38,546 nt of DNA from [Eubacterium] saphenum (GCA_004555855.1 SFJQ01000004.1:1-38546); one strand, 5' to 3'; positions 9,215 to 16,593 are shown, counted from the first letter of the stretch. Notes: generated from the sequence alone by a model not told the origin. Program-made: numbers and translations.

Positions 9215-9640
9215 TTATTTTCGCTTCACAATGCTTTCGGTCACGTTTTTCAGCACAAGCTCGCCGCTCTGGTTGAACACGTCAATCGTTACCTCAAGCA
9301 CACCGTTAAACTCGTTTCGCGGAGTTATCGCGGTAACCTCGGCTGTTCCCGTTAAAACATCTCCCGCGAACACCGGTTTGAACCAGTCGATTTTAGAGGA
9401 TTTTCCCGCGATAAGCTGCTCGCCGGCAAAATCCTGCTGAACGTAATTTGCCCAGACAACCAGAAACGACATAATCCCCGAAGCAAGCGGCTTTGTGAAT
9501 TTCGTGGTTTTTGCGTAATCCGCGTCCGTGTGAATGGGAATGTTGTTGAACCGCCGCGAAAACGAAAGCATTTCCTCTTCCTCGATTACAGCGGACGAAA
9601 TCTCGATTTTCCCGCCGATTTTGATTTCATCAAGAAACAT
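9215..9640 (-). CDS. MaoC-like hot-dog fold acyl dehydratase
   Basis: A 141-residue protein resembling MaoC/R-hydratases, which add water to or remove it from 2-enoyl-CoA esters. It shows an opening 'IKIGGKIEISSAVIEEEEMLSFS', the aspartate/histidine stretch NNIPIHTDADYAKTTKF in place of the usual D-x-NPxH, and 'KPLASGIMSFLVVWANY'; later 'PVFAGDVLTGTAEVTAI' fits the hot-dog strands. The catalytic pair is plausibly present as N-x-P-I-H-x-D, so activity is likely but the substrate is open. The start at 9640 has GAGGGAGA 5 bases upstream; the longer frame has none. It is the first gene of the iorAB-paaK operon, an association that suggests a role on an aryl- or branched acyl-CoA. Confidence 0.82.
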   Translation of the reverse strand: MFLDEIKIGGKIEISSAVIEEEEMLSFSRRFNNIPIHTDADYAKTTKFTKPLASGIMSFLVVWANYVQQDFAGEQLIAGKSSKIDWFKPVFAGDVLTGTAEVTAITPRNEFNGVLEVTIDVFNQSGELVLKNVTESIVKRK

Positions 9641-9663
9641 TTTTCTCCCTCTTTTCCTACATA

Positions 9664-9692
9664 ATTTTACCACATTTTTCAAAATAAGTCAA
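9664..9692 (-). promoter_or_regulatory. Promoter of the MaoC-iorAB-paaK-GNAT operon
   Basis: Minus strand: TTGACT (9687-9692), a 17-bp spacer ending ATGTGG, and TAAAAT (9664-9669). The TGTG before the -10 box matches the Gram-positive TRTGn (-16) element. Confidence 0.85.
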
Positions 9693-9705
9693 GTGCCGTG
9701 CAAAT

Positions 9706-9729
9706 AAAAACGGTCTTTTGCCAAGACCG
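9706..9729 (-). terminator. Terminator of the hydrogenase-HD operon
   Basis: Minus strand: CGGTCTT/AAGACCG stem (9723-9729 with 9711-9717), loop GGCAA-type, then TTTTTATTT. It begins 9 bases after the TAA at 9739-9741, which is the stop of the extended HD frame, not that of the present short gene. Confidence 0.85.
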
Positions 9730-9738
9730 CTTTTGTTT

Positions 9739-9807
9739 TTATTCAAAAATTTGTTCTCCGTAAATTTTACGGCAGAGTTCTTTTCCCGTTTTTGTCGAGA
9801 AAACCTT
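9739..9807 (-). pseudogene. Conserved C-terminal tail of the HD gene beyond an in-frame TGA
   Basis: Directly after the TGA at 9808-9810 the same frame continues for 22 codons (KVFSTKTGKELCRKIYGEQI then F, E) to a TAA at 9739-9741. This resembles the usual C-terminal ending of this HD family, a basic turn followed by 'F.T.TG..LL..IYG'. No start codon or ribosome binding site opens here. The simplest reading is a nonsense mutation, for example CGA (Arg) to TGA, or a sequencing error. Confidence 0.65.
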
Positions 9808-10245
9808 TCAATAAGCCGACAAAACCGCTTCGGGAGGGGATTTGTCCTCGTAAAGATTAACCAGAAAATCCGCTTCAATCAGAATTTGCAGGTCAATTCC
9901 ATCAATGTCTGTGTAGGTGTGATGACGCGAAATCAGAAAGCAAATTCTAGCAATGTCCTCCTCGGAAAAGGCCAGCTTTTCCAAAATCGGGCGCGCTTCG
10001 CTCGGTCCAAGCTCCTCTTGCAGCTTACCGCCGCAGCTCCCGTAGAGCCGCTCGGCGGGCTTTATCCCGATATCGTGTACCAGAGCCGCCGCTTCCAGAA
10101 TAAACAGCGTGTGCTCGTCAAGGCGCTCCGCTTTGCCGATTATCTCGGAAAACGCGTGAACCTTGAGAAAATGCTGTATTCGTTTCGCGTCGCCAGAAAA
10201 ATAGCTTATCATTTCCGCCGTCAAAGCGTCGATTTTGTCCGTCAT
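9808..10245 (-). CDS. HD-domain phosphohydrolase-like protein, apparently truncated by TGA
   Basis: A 145-residue HD-fold protein, likely a metal-dependent phosphohydrolase of unknown substrate. The first metal ligand would be the His in QHFLKVHAFSE, the HD pair is in ALVHDIGIKPAE, and a further histidine pair is in LISRHHTYTDIDG, with a final Asp in ILIEADFLVNLYED. All expected ligands lie before the stop. The gene ends at TGA 9808-9810, but the frame goes on for 22 family-like codons to TAA (see the separate entry). Its ATG overlaps the hydrogenase stop by 4 bases (ATGA), so the two are translationally coupled. Whether the short product folds is uncertain. Confidence 0.8.
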   Translation of the reverse strand: MTDKIDALTAEMISYFSGDAKRIQHFLKVHAFSEIIGKAERLDEHTLFILEAAALVHDIGIKPAERLYGSCGGKLQEELGPSEARPILEKLAFSEEDIARICFLISRHHTYTDIDGIDLQILIEADFLVNLYEDKSPPEAVLSAY

Positions 10246-11666
10246 TTCAGTACAGAAAGCGCGTCCGTAATGGTCTTTTCCATCGCTTCCTTGCCGTATT
10301 TGTCAACCTCGGACTTGTCCTTCGCGCCGTGCGTCAGGCAACCCGCGCCGCCGATACAGCCGCCCACGCAAGCCATTCCCTCGATGAAATTCGCGTCCAG
10401 AACACCCTTGCTCTTCTTCAGCAGCGCAATTCTGCACTCCTCAATACCATCGCACGAAACCGCCTTCAAATCGAAATCGGTAATTCCCTGCTCCTTCAAA
10501 CTCTCCGCAACCGCGTCCGAAAGTCCTCCGCAGCGCGCGAAAATTCTTCCGTAGTACGAAGCGTTATCCAAAACGCCCTCTTCAAGCGTTGTGATATCGA
10601 TATCGCGGCTGTCGAACAGCGCCTGAAGCTCCTCGAACGTCAGAACCGAGTCGATGTACGGCTTGACCTCTTCCTTCTGGAACTCCATCTTCTTCGCCGT
10701 GCAAGGCCCGATAAATATGATTTTTGCGTCCTTGTCGGTGGATTTTATGTACTTGGCAATTGCTGCCATCGGTGACAGATTATGGGAAATATTCTCGTTC
10801 ATCTCGGGGAAATTCTTGTGGATATAATCCACAAACGCAGGGCAGCAAGAGCTTGTCAAAAAGCCCTTTTCCGTAAGCTCCTTGCCCTCGGCAAGCGCAA
10901 CGATATCCGCTCCCAGAGCCGCTTCAACAACCGTGTGGAAACCAAGCTCCTTGATGCCCGTGATGACCTGTCCGAGCTTTGCGTAGTTGAACTGGCTGGA
11001 AATGGACGGCGCAACCACAGCGTACAGCTTGTAGCTTCTGCCCTGCTGGCTCTTTCTGATGAGGTCGATTACGTTCAGCATAAACGACTTCTCCATAATC
11101 GCGCCGAACGGGCACTGGTAAACGCACGCACCGCAGGAAATGCACTTTGAGTTGTCGATAACCGCAGCCTTGTTCTCGTTCATCGAGATTGCCTTGACCT
11201 TGCAGGCGTTCTGGCAGGGGCGCGTACGGCTTACTATCGCGGTGTACGGGCAAACCTTCGCGCACGAGCCGCACTCCTTGCACTTGGTTTTGTCGATGTG
11301 AGCAACGTGGTTGTGGTCGAAGGAAATCGCGCCGAATTTGCACACGTCCTCGCAGCGGTGCGCCAAACAGCCGCGGCAAGCGTTCGTGACCTCAAATCCG
11401 CCGACGGGACACTCGTCGCACGCAACCTCGATTACCTCGATTACGTTCGGATTTAACGGATTTCCGCCGATTGCCAGCTTCACGCGCTCCGCTAAAATCG
11501 CTCTTTCCTTGTAAACGCAGCAGCGCATTGTCGGGACATTTCCCGGAACAATGATTGACGGAATATTCAACAAATTGTTGAAAAGAGTGTCCGCCCAAGC
11601 CTGTTTCGCAACCTCGCGCAGAACCTTATATTTCAGATACTGAATTTTCGTGTCAAATTTTCTCAT
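10242..11666 (-). CDS. [FeFe] hydrogenase homologue, group-B-like
   Basis: A 474-residue iron-sulfur protein with an H-cluster domain, expected to evolve or take up H2 with ferredoxin in the cytoplasm. The N-terminal third has many Cys: CDECPVGGFEVTNACRGC, then CEDVC, CKECGSCAKVC, CQNAC and CISCGACVYQC, giving about three or four [4Fe-4S] sites. H-cluster motifs: L1 SSCCPAF (Cys 274 and 275), L2 IGPCTAKKMEF (Cys 322) and L3 GMACVGGCIGGAG (Cys 433 and 437). L1 and L3 differ from group A (TSCCPxW, MxCxxGCxxGGGQP) in the way of group B enzymes. The start was set at the ATG at 11666 because GGAAGGA precedes it; the frame also opens 5 codons upstream. A consensus promoter and a possible Rex operator lie upstream. 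Confidence 0.9.
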   Translation of the reverse strand: MRKFDTKIQYLKYKVLREVAKQAWADTLFNNLLNIPSIIVPGNVPTMRCCVYKERAILAERVKLAIGGNPLNPNVIEVIEVACDECPVGGFEVTNACRGCLAHRCEDVCKFGAISFDHNHVAHIDKTKCKECGSCAKVCPYTAIVSRTRPCQNACKVKAISMNENKAAVIDNSKCISCGACVYQCPFGAIMEKSFMLNVIDLIRKSQQGRSYKLYAVVAPSISSQFNYAKLGQVITGIKELGFHTVVEAALGADIVALAEGKELTEKGFLTSSCCPAFVDYIHKNFPEMNENISHNLSPMAAIAKYIKSTDKDAKIIFIGPCTAKKMEFQKEEVKPYIDSVLTFEELQALFDSRDIDITTLEEGVLDNASYYGRIFARCGGLSDAVAESLKEQGITDFDLKAVSCDGIEECRIALLKKSKGVLDANFIEGMACVGGCIGGAGCLTHGAKDKSEVDKYGKEAMEKTITDALSVLK

Positions 11667-11699
11667 AGCAATCCTTCCCATTTATGTATTTATTTAACA

Positions 11700-11722
11700 G
11701 CGGCTGCTTCCCGCCGCGCACA
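11700..11722 (-). promoter_or_regulatory. Small hairpin in the hydrogenase leader
   Basis: Minus strand: GCGGC/GCCGC stem around 11700-11722 in the 5' untranslated leader, between the -10 box and the ribosome binding site. It is short; function unknown. Confidence 0.35.
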
Positions 11723-11736
11723 TTCAATCACCTAAT

Positions 11737-11765
11737 ATTATATATTTTTTTTGCGGCAATGTCAA
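11737..11765 (-). promoter_or_regulatory. Perfect consensus promoter of the group-B-like hydrogenase
   Basis: Minus strand: TTGACA (11760-11765), exactly 17 bp with an A-tract, TATAAT (11737-11742). The transcript leader would be about 65 bases. Confidence 0.92.
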
Positions 11766-11780
11766 GTGAATTTCGGTATT

Positions 11781-11798
11781 TTGCTAAAAAATTAACAT
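11781..11798. promoter_or_regulatory. Candidate Rex operator
   Basis: TTGCTAAAAAATTAACAT matches the clostridial Rex consensus TTGTTAA-N4-TTAACAA at 12 of 14 fixed positions. It lies 15 bp upstream of the hydrogenase -35 box and 36 bp upstream of the -35 box of the divergent small gene. Rex itself is encoded at 16814-17413. Confidence 0.55.
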
Positions 11799-11834
11799 TT
11801 CAGCGGTAAATCGTAGTTTTATGGGAAAAATCGC

Positions 11835-11863
11835 TTGACAAATCCCGCAAAGAGATATACAAT
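11835..11863 (+). promoter_or_regulatory. Promoter of the small unknown gene
   Basis: TTGACA (11835-11840), 17-bp spacer, TACAAT (11858-11863). Confidence 0.88.
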
Positions 11864-11914
11864 TTATATATAACCGCTATGCCATTCTATCTATAAAGTT
11901 TTGAGGTGAACGAT

Positions 11915-12226
11915 TTGTACAATATCAGCAACGATAATTCGGGCGTTTTTAACGTCACTTTCGATAACTGGGTTTGCCCCCGCGACAGCTTTGACCCCGT
12001 TTTCCCGTTTGCAAAAGCCGCTGCTGAGTTTTCGGGCGCGAAACTGCGTGTTGTTGACCCGTTTTACGAATACGAAATCTCAAACGAGGATTTTTGTGCC
12101 GTGTTTTGCTGGAACGGCGGATTTACGATAATGACCTGCGTAAAGCGCGAAACCGAACGCGGCTTGGCTTACGAAACGCTGAAAAATGCCTGCAATTCCA
12201 TAAATTCCGAGCTGAATTTGCGATAA
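11915..12226 (+). CDS. Hypothetical protein, 103 residues
   Basis: No family was recognised. The product is soluble and acidic to neutral, rich in aromatic residues, with Cys in DNWVCPRDSF and in EDFCAVFCWNGGFTIMTC; no signal peptide, membrane segment or known metal site. A TTG start at 11915 was chosen since GAGGTG lies 6 bases before it; a GTG at 11906 is inside that ribosome binding site. It has its own consensus promoter and shares an intergenic region, with the possible Rex operator, with the divergent hydrogenase operon. It is followed by the feoAB promoter. Codon use looks like its neighbours. Confidence 0.7.
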   Translation: MYNISNDNSGVFNVTFDNWVCPRDSFDPVFPFAKAAAEFSGAKLRVVDPFYEYEISNEDFCAVFCWNGGFTIMTCVKRETERGLAYETLKNACNSINSELNLR

Positions 12227-12256
12227 TTTTTGGGAAAATTTACAAATAATTTTTTC

Positions 12257-12316
12257 GAGTTAGTCTTGACAAATTAATTTGAATGTTGTATAATTGAGTT
12301 AGTTAAAACAAACTCA
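12257..12316 (+). promoter_or_regulatory. Possible metal-responsive operator flanking the feoAB promoter
   Basis: GAGTTAG occurs twice, at 12257-12263 (before the -35 box) and 12296-12302 (just after the -10 box), 39 bp apart. The second copy is part of an inverted repeat TGAGTT/AACTCA (12295-12300 with 12311-12316). The layout suits repression of iron uptake by a DtxR- or Fur-type regulator, but it matches neither consensus well. Confidence 0.4.
12266..12294 (+). promoter_or_regulatory. Perfect consensus promoter of feoAB
   Basis: TTGACA (12266-12271), 17-bp spacer, TATAAT (12289-12294), 52 bp before the ATG. Confidence 0.92.
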
Positions 12317-12346
12317 CACCTGTGTAGAAATTCGGAGATAAAAAAT

Positions 12347-14695
12347 ATGACATTAAAAGAACTCGAAATCGGCAAAACTGCCGTAATAAAGGAAACGGGC
12401 GGCGAAGGCTCTCTGCGGCAGCATTTCCTCGATATGGGCGTTATCCCCGGCGCGGAAATCACCGTTGTAAAATACGCGCCGATGGGCGACCCGATGGAGC
12501 TTTGCGTGCAGGGCTACGAGCTTACTTTGCGGCTTGCGGACGCGGAAAAAATCCTCGTCGAGCCCGCCGAAAAAAAGGAAAAAGCTCCCATTCCCGCAAA
12601 AGAAGCCAAGCGCAAAAAAGCTCACCCCGGTCTTGGCGAGGGCGGTAAATTTCACGTCAAAGCCGATGAACACCCGCTCCCGAAAGGCACGCAGCTCACT
12701 TTCGCGCTCGCAGGCAACCAGAACTGCGGTAAAACCACGCTGTTCAACCAGCTCACCGGCTCAAATCAGCACGTCGGGAATTTCCCCGGCGTCACCGTTG
12801 ACCGAAAGGACGGCTCGATTAAAAATCACCCCGAAACCCTTGTCACGGATTTGCCCGGAATTTACTCGATGTCTCCTTACACCAGCGAGGAAATCGTCAC
12901 GCGCGAGTTCATCATCAACCAGAAGCCCAAGGGTATCATCAACATCGTTGACGCGACAAATATCGAGCGAAATCTCTACCTCACAATGCAGCTGATGGAG
13001 CTTGACGTGCCGATGGTACTCGCGCTGAATATGATGGACGAAATGCGCGAGAACGGCGGCTCGGTACATATAAATGAACTTGAGGATATGCTCGGGATAC
13101 CAGTTGTTCCCATTTCCGCGGCGAAAAACGAGGGTATCGACGAACTTGTTGACCACGCAATTCACGTTGCTCATTATCAGGAACGCCCCGGAAGGATTGA
13201 TTTCTGCGATAAAAGCGACTGCGGCGGCGCTGTTCACCGCTGTCTGCACGGAATTATGGAGCTTATCGAGGACCACGCAAAGGCTGCCGGTATCCCGCTT
13301 CGTTTTGCCGCAAGCAAACTTGTCGAGGGCGACAAGCTGATTGAAGAAGCGCTCAATCTTACTCAAAACGAGAAAGAAATGCTCGAGCACATCGTCTGCC
13401 AGATGGAAACGGAGCGCGGTCTTGACCGAAGCGCGGCAATCGCGGATATGCGGTTTCGTTTCATCAACAAGCTGGTCCGCGAAACCGTTGTAAAGCCGCG
13501 CGAAAGCCGTGAACACGAGCGAAGCAAAAAAATCGACAAGCTGCTCACGGGTAAATTCACGGCAATCCCGATGTTCGTGCTGATAATGGCGGCGGTTTTT
13601 TTCCTCACGTTCAACGTTATCGGAAAATTCTTCCAAGACCTGCTTGAAAGCGGCATCGATTGGCTCACCGAAGCCGCCGACAAGGGACTTTCTGCACTGA
13701 ATGTAAACGAAGTGCTGCATTCGCTGCTGATAGACGGCGTTTTGACGGGAATTGGCAGCGTTCTCAGCTTTTTGCCTGTCATCGTCACGCTGTTCTTTTT
13801 CCTGTCGCTGCTCGAGGACAGCGGCTATATGGCGAGAGTTGCGTTCGTGATGGACAAACTTCTCAGAAAAATCGGTCTTTCGGGACGAAGCATTGTGCCG
13901 ATGCTGATAGGCTTCGGCTGCACGGTGCCGGGAATTATGGCGTCGCGCACGCTCCCTTCGGAACGCGACCGAAAAATGACGATTTTGCTCACGCCGTTTA
14001 TGAGCTGCTCGGCAAAACTCCCGATTTACGGCTTTTTCACGTCGCTTTTCTTCCCCGATATCGCGGGACTTGTGATGGTTGCGCTGTATTTCGGCGGCAT
14101 TCTGATGGGAATTATCGTGGCGCTGTTCTCGCGCGGAACGCTGTTCAAGGGCGAGGCTGTGCCGTTTGTTATGGAGCTGCCGAACTACCGGCTCCCCGGC
14201 GCGAAAAATGTCGCGATGCTGCTCTGGGACAAGGCTAAGGACTTCTTACAGAGAGCGTTTACGGTAATTTTCATCGCGTCCATTATTATATGGTTTTTGC
14301 AGAATTTCACCTTCGGTTTTCAGCTCACCGACAACTCGCAGGACAGCATTCTTGCGGCAATCGCGGGCTTTATCGCTCCGATTTTCATTCCGCTCGGCTT
14401 CGCAGACTGGAGAATTTGCACCTCGCTTATCGCGGGATTTATGGCGAAAGAAAGCGTGGTTTCATCGCTTTCCGTGCTGTTCGGAAGCACCGCCGAGCTT
14501 CAAGCGCTGCTCACTGTTCCCGACGCAGCGGCTCTGCTCACGTTCTGCCTGCTGTACACGCCGTGCGTTGCGGCAATTTCCTCGGTTAAACGCGAACTCG
14601 GCGGCAAATGGGCAATCGGAATTGTCGTCGAGCAATGCCTGATTGCGTGGCTTGCCGCGCTAATCGTCAGGGGCGCCTGCTTGCTGTTCGTCTGA
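12347..14695 (+). CDS. feoB: Ferrous iron transporter with fused FeoA and FeoB domains
   Basis: A 782-residue membrane protein for Fe2+ uptake. Residues 1-72 form a FeoA (SH3-like) domain with 'LRQHFLDMGVIPGAEITVVK'. A Lys/Pro-rich linker follows to about residue 112, then the FeoB G domain: G1 GNQNCGKTT (123-131), G2 Thr in PGVTVD (150), G3 DLPG (168-171), G4 NMMDE (228-232) and G5 SAAKNEG. The membrane half from about residue 400 has the two Gate motifs, seen as GFGCTVPGIMASRTL and FMSCSAKLPIYGFF, and a last helix with TPCVAAISSVKRELG. FeoA and FeoB are usually separate; the fusion is known in Clostridia. Its last 36 bp overlap the convergent YolD-like gene, so no terminator of its own is visible. 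Confidence 0.96.
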   Translation: MTLKELEIGKTAVIKETGGEGSLRQHFLDMGVIPGAEITVVKYAPMGDPMELCVQGYELTLRLADAEKILVEPAEKKEKAPIPAKEAKRKKAHPGLGEGGKFHVKADEHPLPKGTQLTFALAGNQNCGKTTLFNQLTGSNQHVGNFPGVTVDRKDGSIKNHPETLVTDLPGIYSMSPYTSEEIVTREFIINQKPKGIINIVDATNIERNLYLTMQLMELDVPMVLALNMMDEMRENGGSVHINELEDMLGIPVVPISAAKNEGIDELVDHAIHVAHYQERPGRIDFCDKSDCGGAVHRCLHGIMELIEDHAKAAGIPLRFAASKLVEGDKLIEEALNLTQNEKEMLEHIVCQMETERGLDRSAAIADMRFRFINKLVRETVVKPRESREHERSKKIDKLLTGKFTAIPMFVLIMAAVFFLTFNVIGKFFQDLLESGIDWLTEAADKGLSALNVNEVLHSLLIDGVLTGIGSVLSFLPVIVTLFFFLSLLEDSGYMARVAFVMDKLLRKIGLSGRSIVPMLIGFGCTVPGIMASRTLPSERDRKMTILLTPFMSCSAKLPIYGFFTSLFFPDIAGLVMVALYFGGILMGIIVALFSRGTLFKGEAVPFVMELPNYRLPGAKNVAMLLWDKAKDFLQRAFTVIFIASIIIWFLQNFTFGFQLTDNSQDSILAAIAGFIAPIFIPLGFADWRICTSLIAGFMAKESVVSSLSVLFGSTAELQALLTVPDAAALLTFCLLYTPCVAAISSVKRELGGKWAIGIVVEQCLIAWLAALIVRGACLLFV

Positions 14696-15082
14696 AAAAT
14701 CGATGTCGAAAATATCGTCAAGCGGGATTTTCTCGCCGCTCGTCAGCACAAGCGCCCGCTCGATTTCATCGATTTTCTTCACAAAACCGCGCGCTATGAG
14801 ATACGCGCCGCCGCTTTTGCGCTTATCTGCCGAAAAATACGTCACCGCGATTTCTCGCTCGGGGATTTCGCGGATTTTTTTGGTCTGCTCGTCGAGATAC
14901 GCGCGTTCATCCTCGGACAGCTCGATTTTTTCACCGACAAAGCGCGCCGTTTCGCCCACAGCCTCATCGTAACCCTTGAGCGCCGCAAACGAAGCAAACT
15001 GTGCTGCCCGTGCAAGCCCGCCCATACGCGAGCGCGTCGGCTCGGGGCGCGGCAAATTTATCATATCATCGTACTTTCCCAT
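14660..15082 (-). CDS. YolD-like protein
   Basis: A 140-residue protein of the YolD-like family, small partners commonly encoded beside Y-family polymerases in Firmicutes. The N-terminus 'KYDDMINLPRPEPTRSRMGGLARAAQFASFAAL' with KGYDEAV is the family signature. The middle is helical and charged ('LSEDERAYLDEQTKKIREI'), and the end is acidic. It starts 1 base after the polymerase stop, so it is cotranscribed. The 3' end runs 36 bp into feoAB on the opposite strand. The function of the family is poorly known; a role with the polymerase is inferred only from the neighbourhood. Confidence 0.85.
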   Translation of the reverse strand: MGKYDDMINLPRPEPTRSRMGGLARAAQFASFAALKGYDEAVGETARFVGEKIELSEDERAYLDEQTKKIREIPEREIAVTYFSADKRKSGGAYLIARGFVKKIDEIERALVLTSGEKIPLDDIFDIDFSDEQQAGAPDD

Positions 15083-15083
15083 T

Positions 15084-16550
15084 TCACGCCCTGTGACCGC
15101 CTATCTGCGAATTTCTGCTTCGAGCGGTCGCGCCCTCCTCCAGACTCATTCCGCGAAAAACCGCGTTCTTCCCGTACTTCTCCTTAACCCGAAGCACCGC
15201 TTTCTGCACGCTTTTTTCACGTTCAAGAACAGCGTTTTCGCGCTCGGTTTTCTCGTAATCCGTGAACAGGCTGAGCTGCTCGAAATCCTCGCGCTTTTGC
15301 TTCTCGGAAACGACAGAACACGCGCAAATCGTTATCCTGCGAACCGTCATTTTCCGGTCGCAAATCCCATCAAAAAGCCCCACAACCGCGCCACTTATCA
15401 AGCGAGATGAAGCGGTTTCGCGCTCTAAATTCACCGTGCCGTGAGAGTGCGCGGGAACGGCTCTCCCGTAACGGTCAGCCGAAAATTCCCCCGAAAAATC
15501 CCCGCAGCAGTTTTCCTTATCATAATCGACAGTGAGCGTGAACTGCCTTGTGACAAGCCCTTTCCCCGTCAAATCCAGCGCGAGCGCGTCCGACATTTCC
15601 TTGACAATCAGCCGCGCTTTTTCGTAAGGATAAGGCTCTGTGAGAACCTGCCCGCTGCTTATGCTGTTTGCGCTCGGACGGTAACTCTTGATATCCTCGA
15701 TTTTGCACGGCTCATACCCCCACGCGTGGTCAATCAGCAGCTCCGCGTTCACCCCGAACAGCTTGTACAGCAGCGCTTGGTTGCTCAGCGAACACCGCGC
15801 TACATCTCCCATCGTAAACATTCCGTTCTCGGCAAGTTTTTTCGCATAGCCGCCGCCTATTCTCCAGAAATCTGTAATCGGCGTGTGCTCCCACAACAGT
15901 TTTCGGTAACTCATCTCGTCAAGCTCGGCAATCCGCGCGCCGTCCTTGTCCGCGGGCATTTTCTTCGCGACAATATCCATCGCGACCTTTGCAAGATACA
16001 TATTTTCACCAACGCCCGCCGTTGCCGTAATTCCGGTTGTTTTCAGCACGTCGCGGATTATCATAAGCGCAAGCTCCCGCGCGGATTTTTTATACGTTTT
16101 GAGGTAATTTGTCGCGTCTATGAAAACCTCGTCGATTGAATAAACGTGGATATCCTCAGCGGAGATGTATTTCAGATAAATCTCGTAAATTCTCGCGCTG
16201 TACTTTATATAATAAGCCATTCGCGGCGGCGCCACCACATAATCCACGGCAAGATTTGGGTTTTGCTTCAGCTCCTCGTCAAAGACCGATTTCCCCGAAA
16301 ACATCTTCCCCGGCGTGTATCGGCGGCGGGTTTGATTCACCTCGCGCACTCTCTGCACAACCTCGAAAAGCCGCGCCCTTCCCGCAATCCCATACGCCTT
16401 CAGCGTCGGCGATACCGCAAGGCATATCGTCTTTTCCGTGCGACTTTCATCGGCGACAACAAGGTTCGTTTTGAGCGGGTCAAGTCCGCGCTCTACGCAC
16501 TCAACCGACGCATAAAACGATTTCAAATCTATACAAATGTAAACGCTCAT
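15084..16550 (-). CDS. Y-family DNA polymerase (DinB/UvrX-like, translesion synthesis)
   Basis: A 488-residue error-prone polymerase. The palm starts with CIDLKSFYASVECV (Asp 8, first metal ligand), and the second catalytic motif is YSIDEVFID (Asp 140, Glu 141). The helix-hairpin-helix region is DFWRIGGGYAKKLAENGMFTMGDVA, followed by the little finger domain 'SISSGQVLTEPYPYEKA'. The C-terminal 60 residues are charged and may bind the sliding clamp. The ATG at 16550 was preferred over a GTG 9 bases upstream, because GAGTG sits 6 bases before the ATG. The length and the YolD partner suggest the UvrX/UmuC-like branch. No good LexA box was found upstream. Confidence 0.92.
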   Translation of the reverse strand: MSVYICIDLKSFYASVECVERGLDPLKTNLVVADESRTEKTICLAVSPTLKAYGIAGRARLFEVVQRVREVNQTRRRYTPGKMFSGKSVFDEELKQNPNLAVDYVVAPPRMAYYIKYSARIYEIYLKYISAEDIHVYSIDEVFIDATNYLKTYKKSARELALMIIRDVLKTTGITATAGVGENMYLAKVAMDIVAKKMPADKDGARIAELDEMSYRKLLWEHTPITDFWRIGGGYAKKLAENGMFTMGDVARCSLSNQALLYKLFGVNAELLIDHAWGYEPCKIEDIKSYRPSANSISSGQVLTEPYPYEKARLIVKEMSDALALDLTGKGLVTRQFTLTVDYDKENCCGDFSGEFSADRYGRAVPAHSHGTVNLERETASSRLISGAVVGLFDGICDRKMTVRRITICACSVVSEKQKREDFEQLSLFTDYEKTERENAVLEREKSVQKAVLRVKEKYGKNAVFRGMSLEEGATARSRNSQIGGHRA

Positions 16551-16593
16551 ATTTTTCACTCGCTTTGTTCACATCAATTTTCATCGTGAATAT

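Noticed and set aside
9808..9810. TGA as selenocysteine or as tryptophan codon
   Set aside because: TGA is used as an ordinary stop elsewhere in the window (for example after addA), and no evident SECIS-like hairpin or Sec-type context follows it.
9718..10554. 278-codon plus frame over the HD and hydrogenase genes
   Set aside because: It is antisense to two genes with clear motifs and crosses the terminator at 9706-9729.
10242..11666. Standard group A [FeFe] hydrogenase
   Set aside because: The L1 and L3 motifs lack the TSCCPxW and GGGQP forms, and the cysteine layout at the N-terminus differs.
12761..13720. 319-codon minus frame inside feoAB
   Set aside because: FeoB motifs on the plus strand are unambiguous; the frame is antisense and has no start signal.
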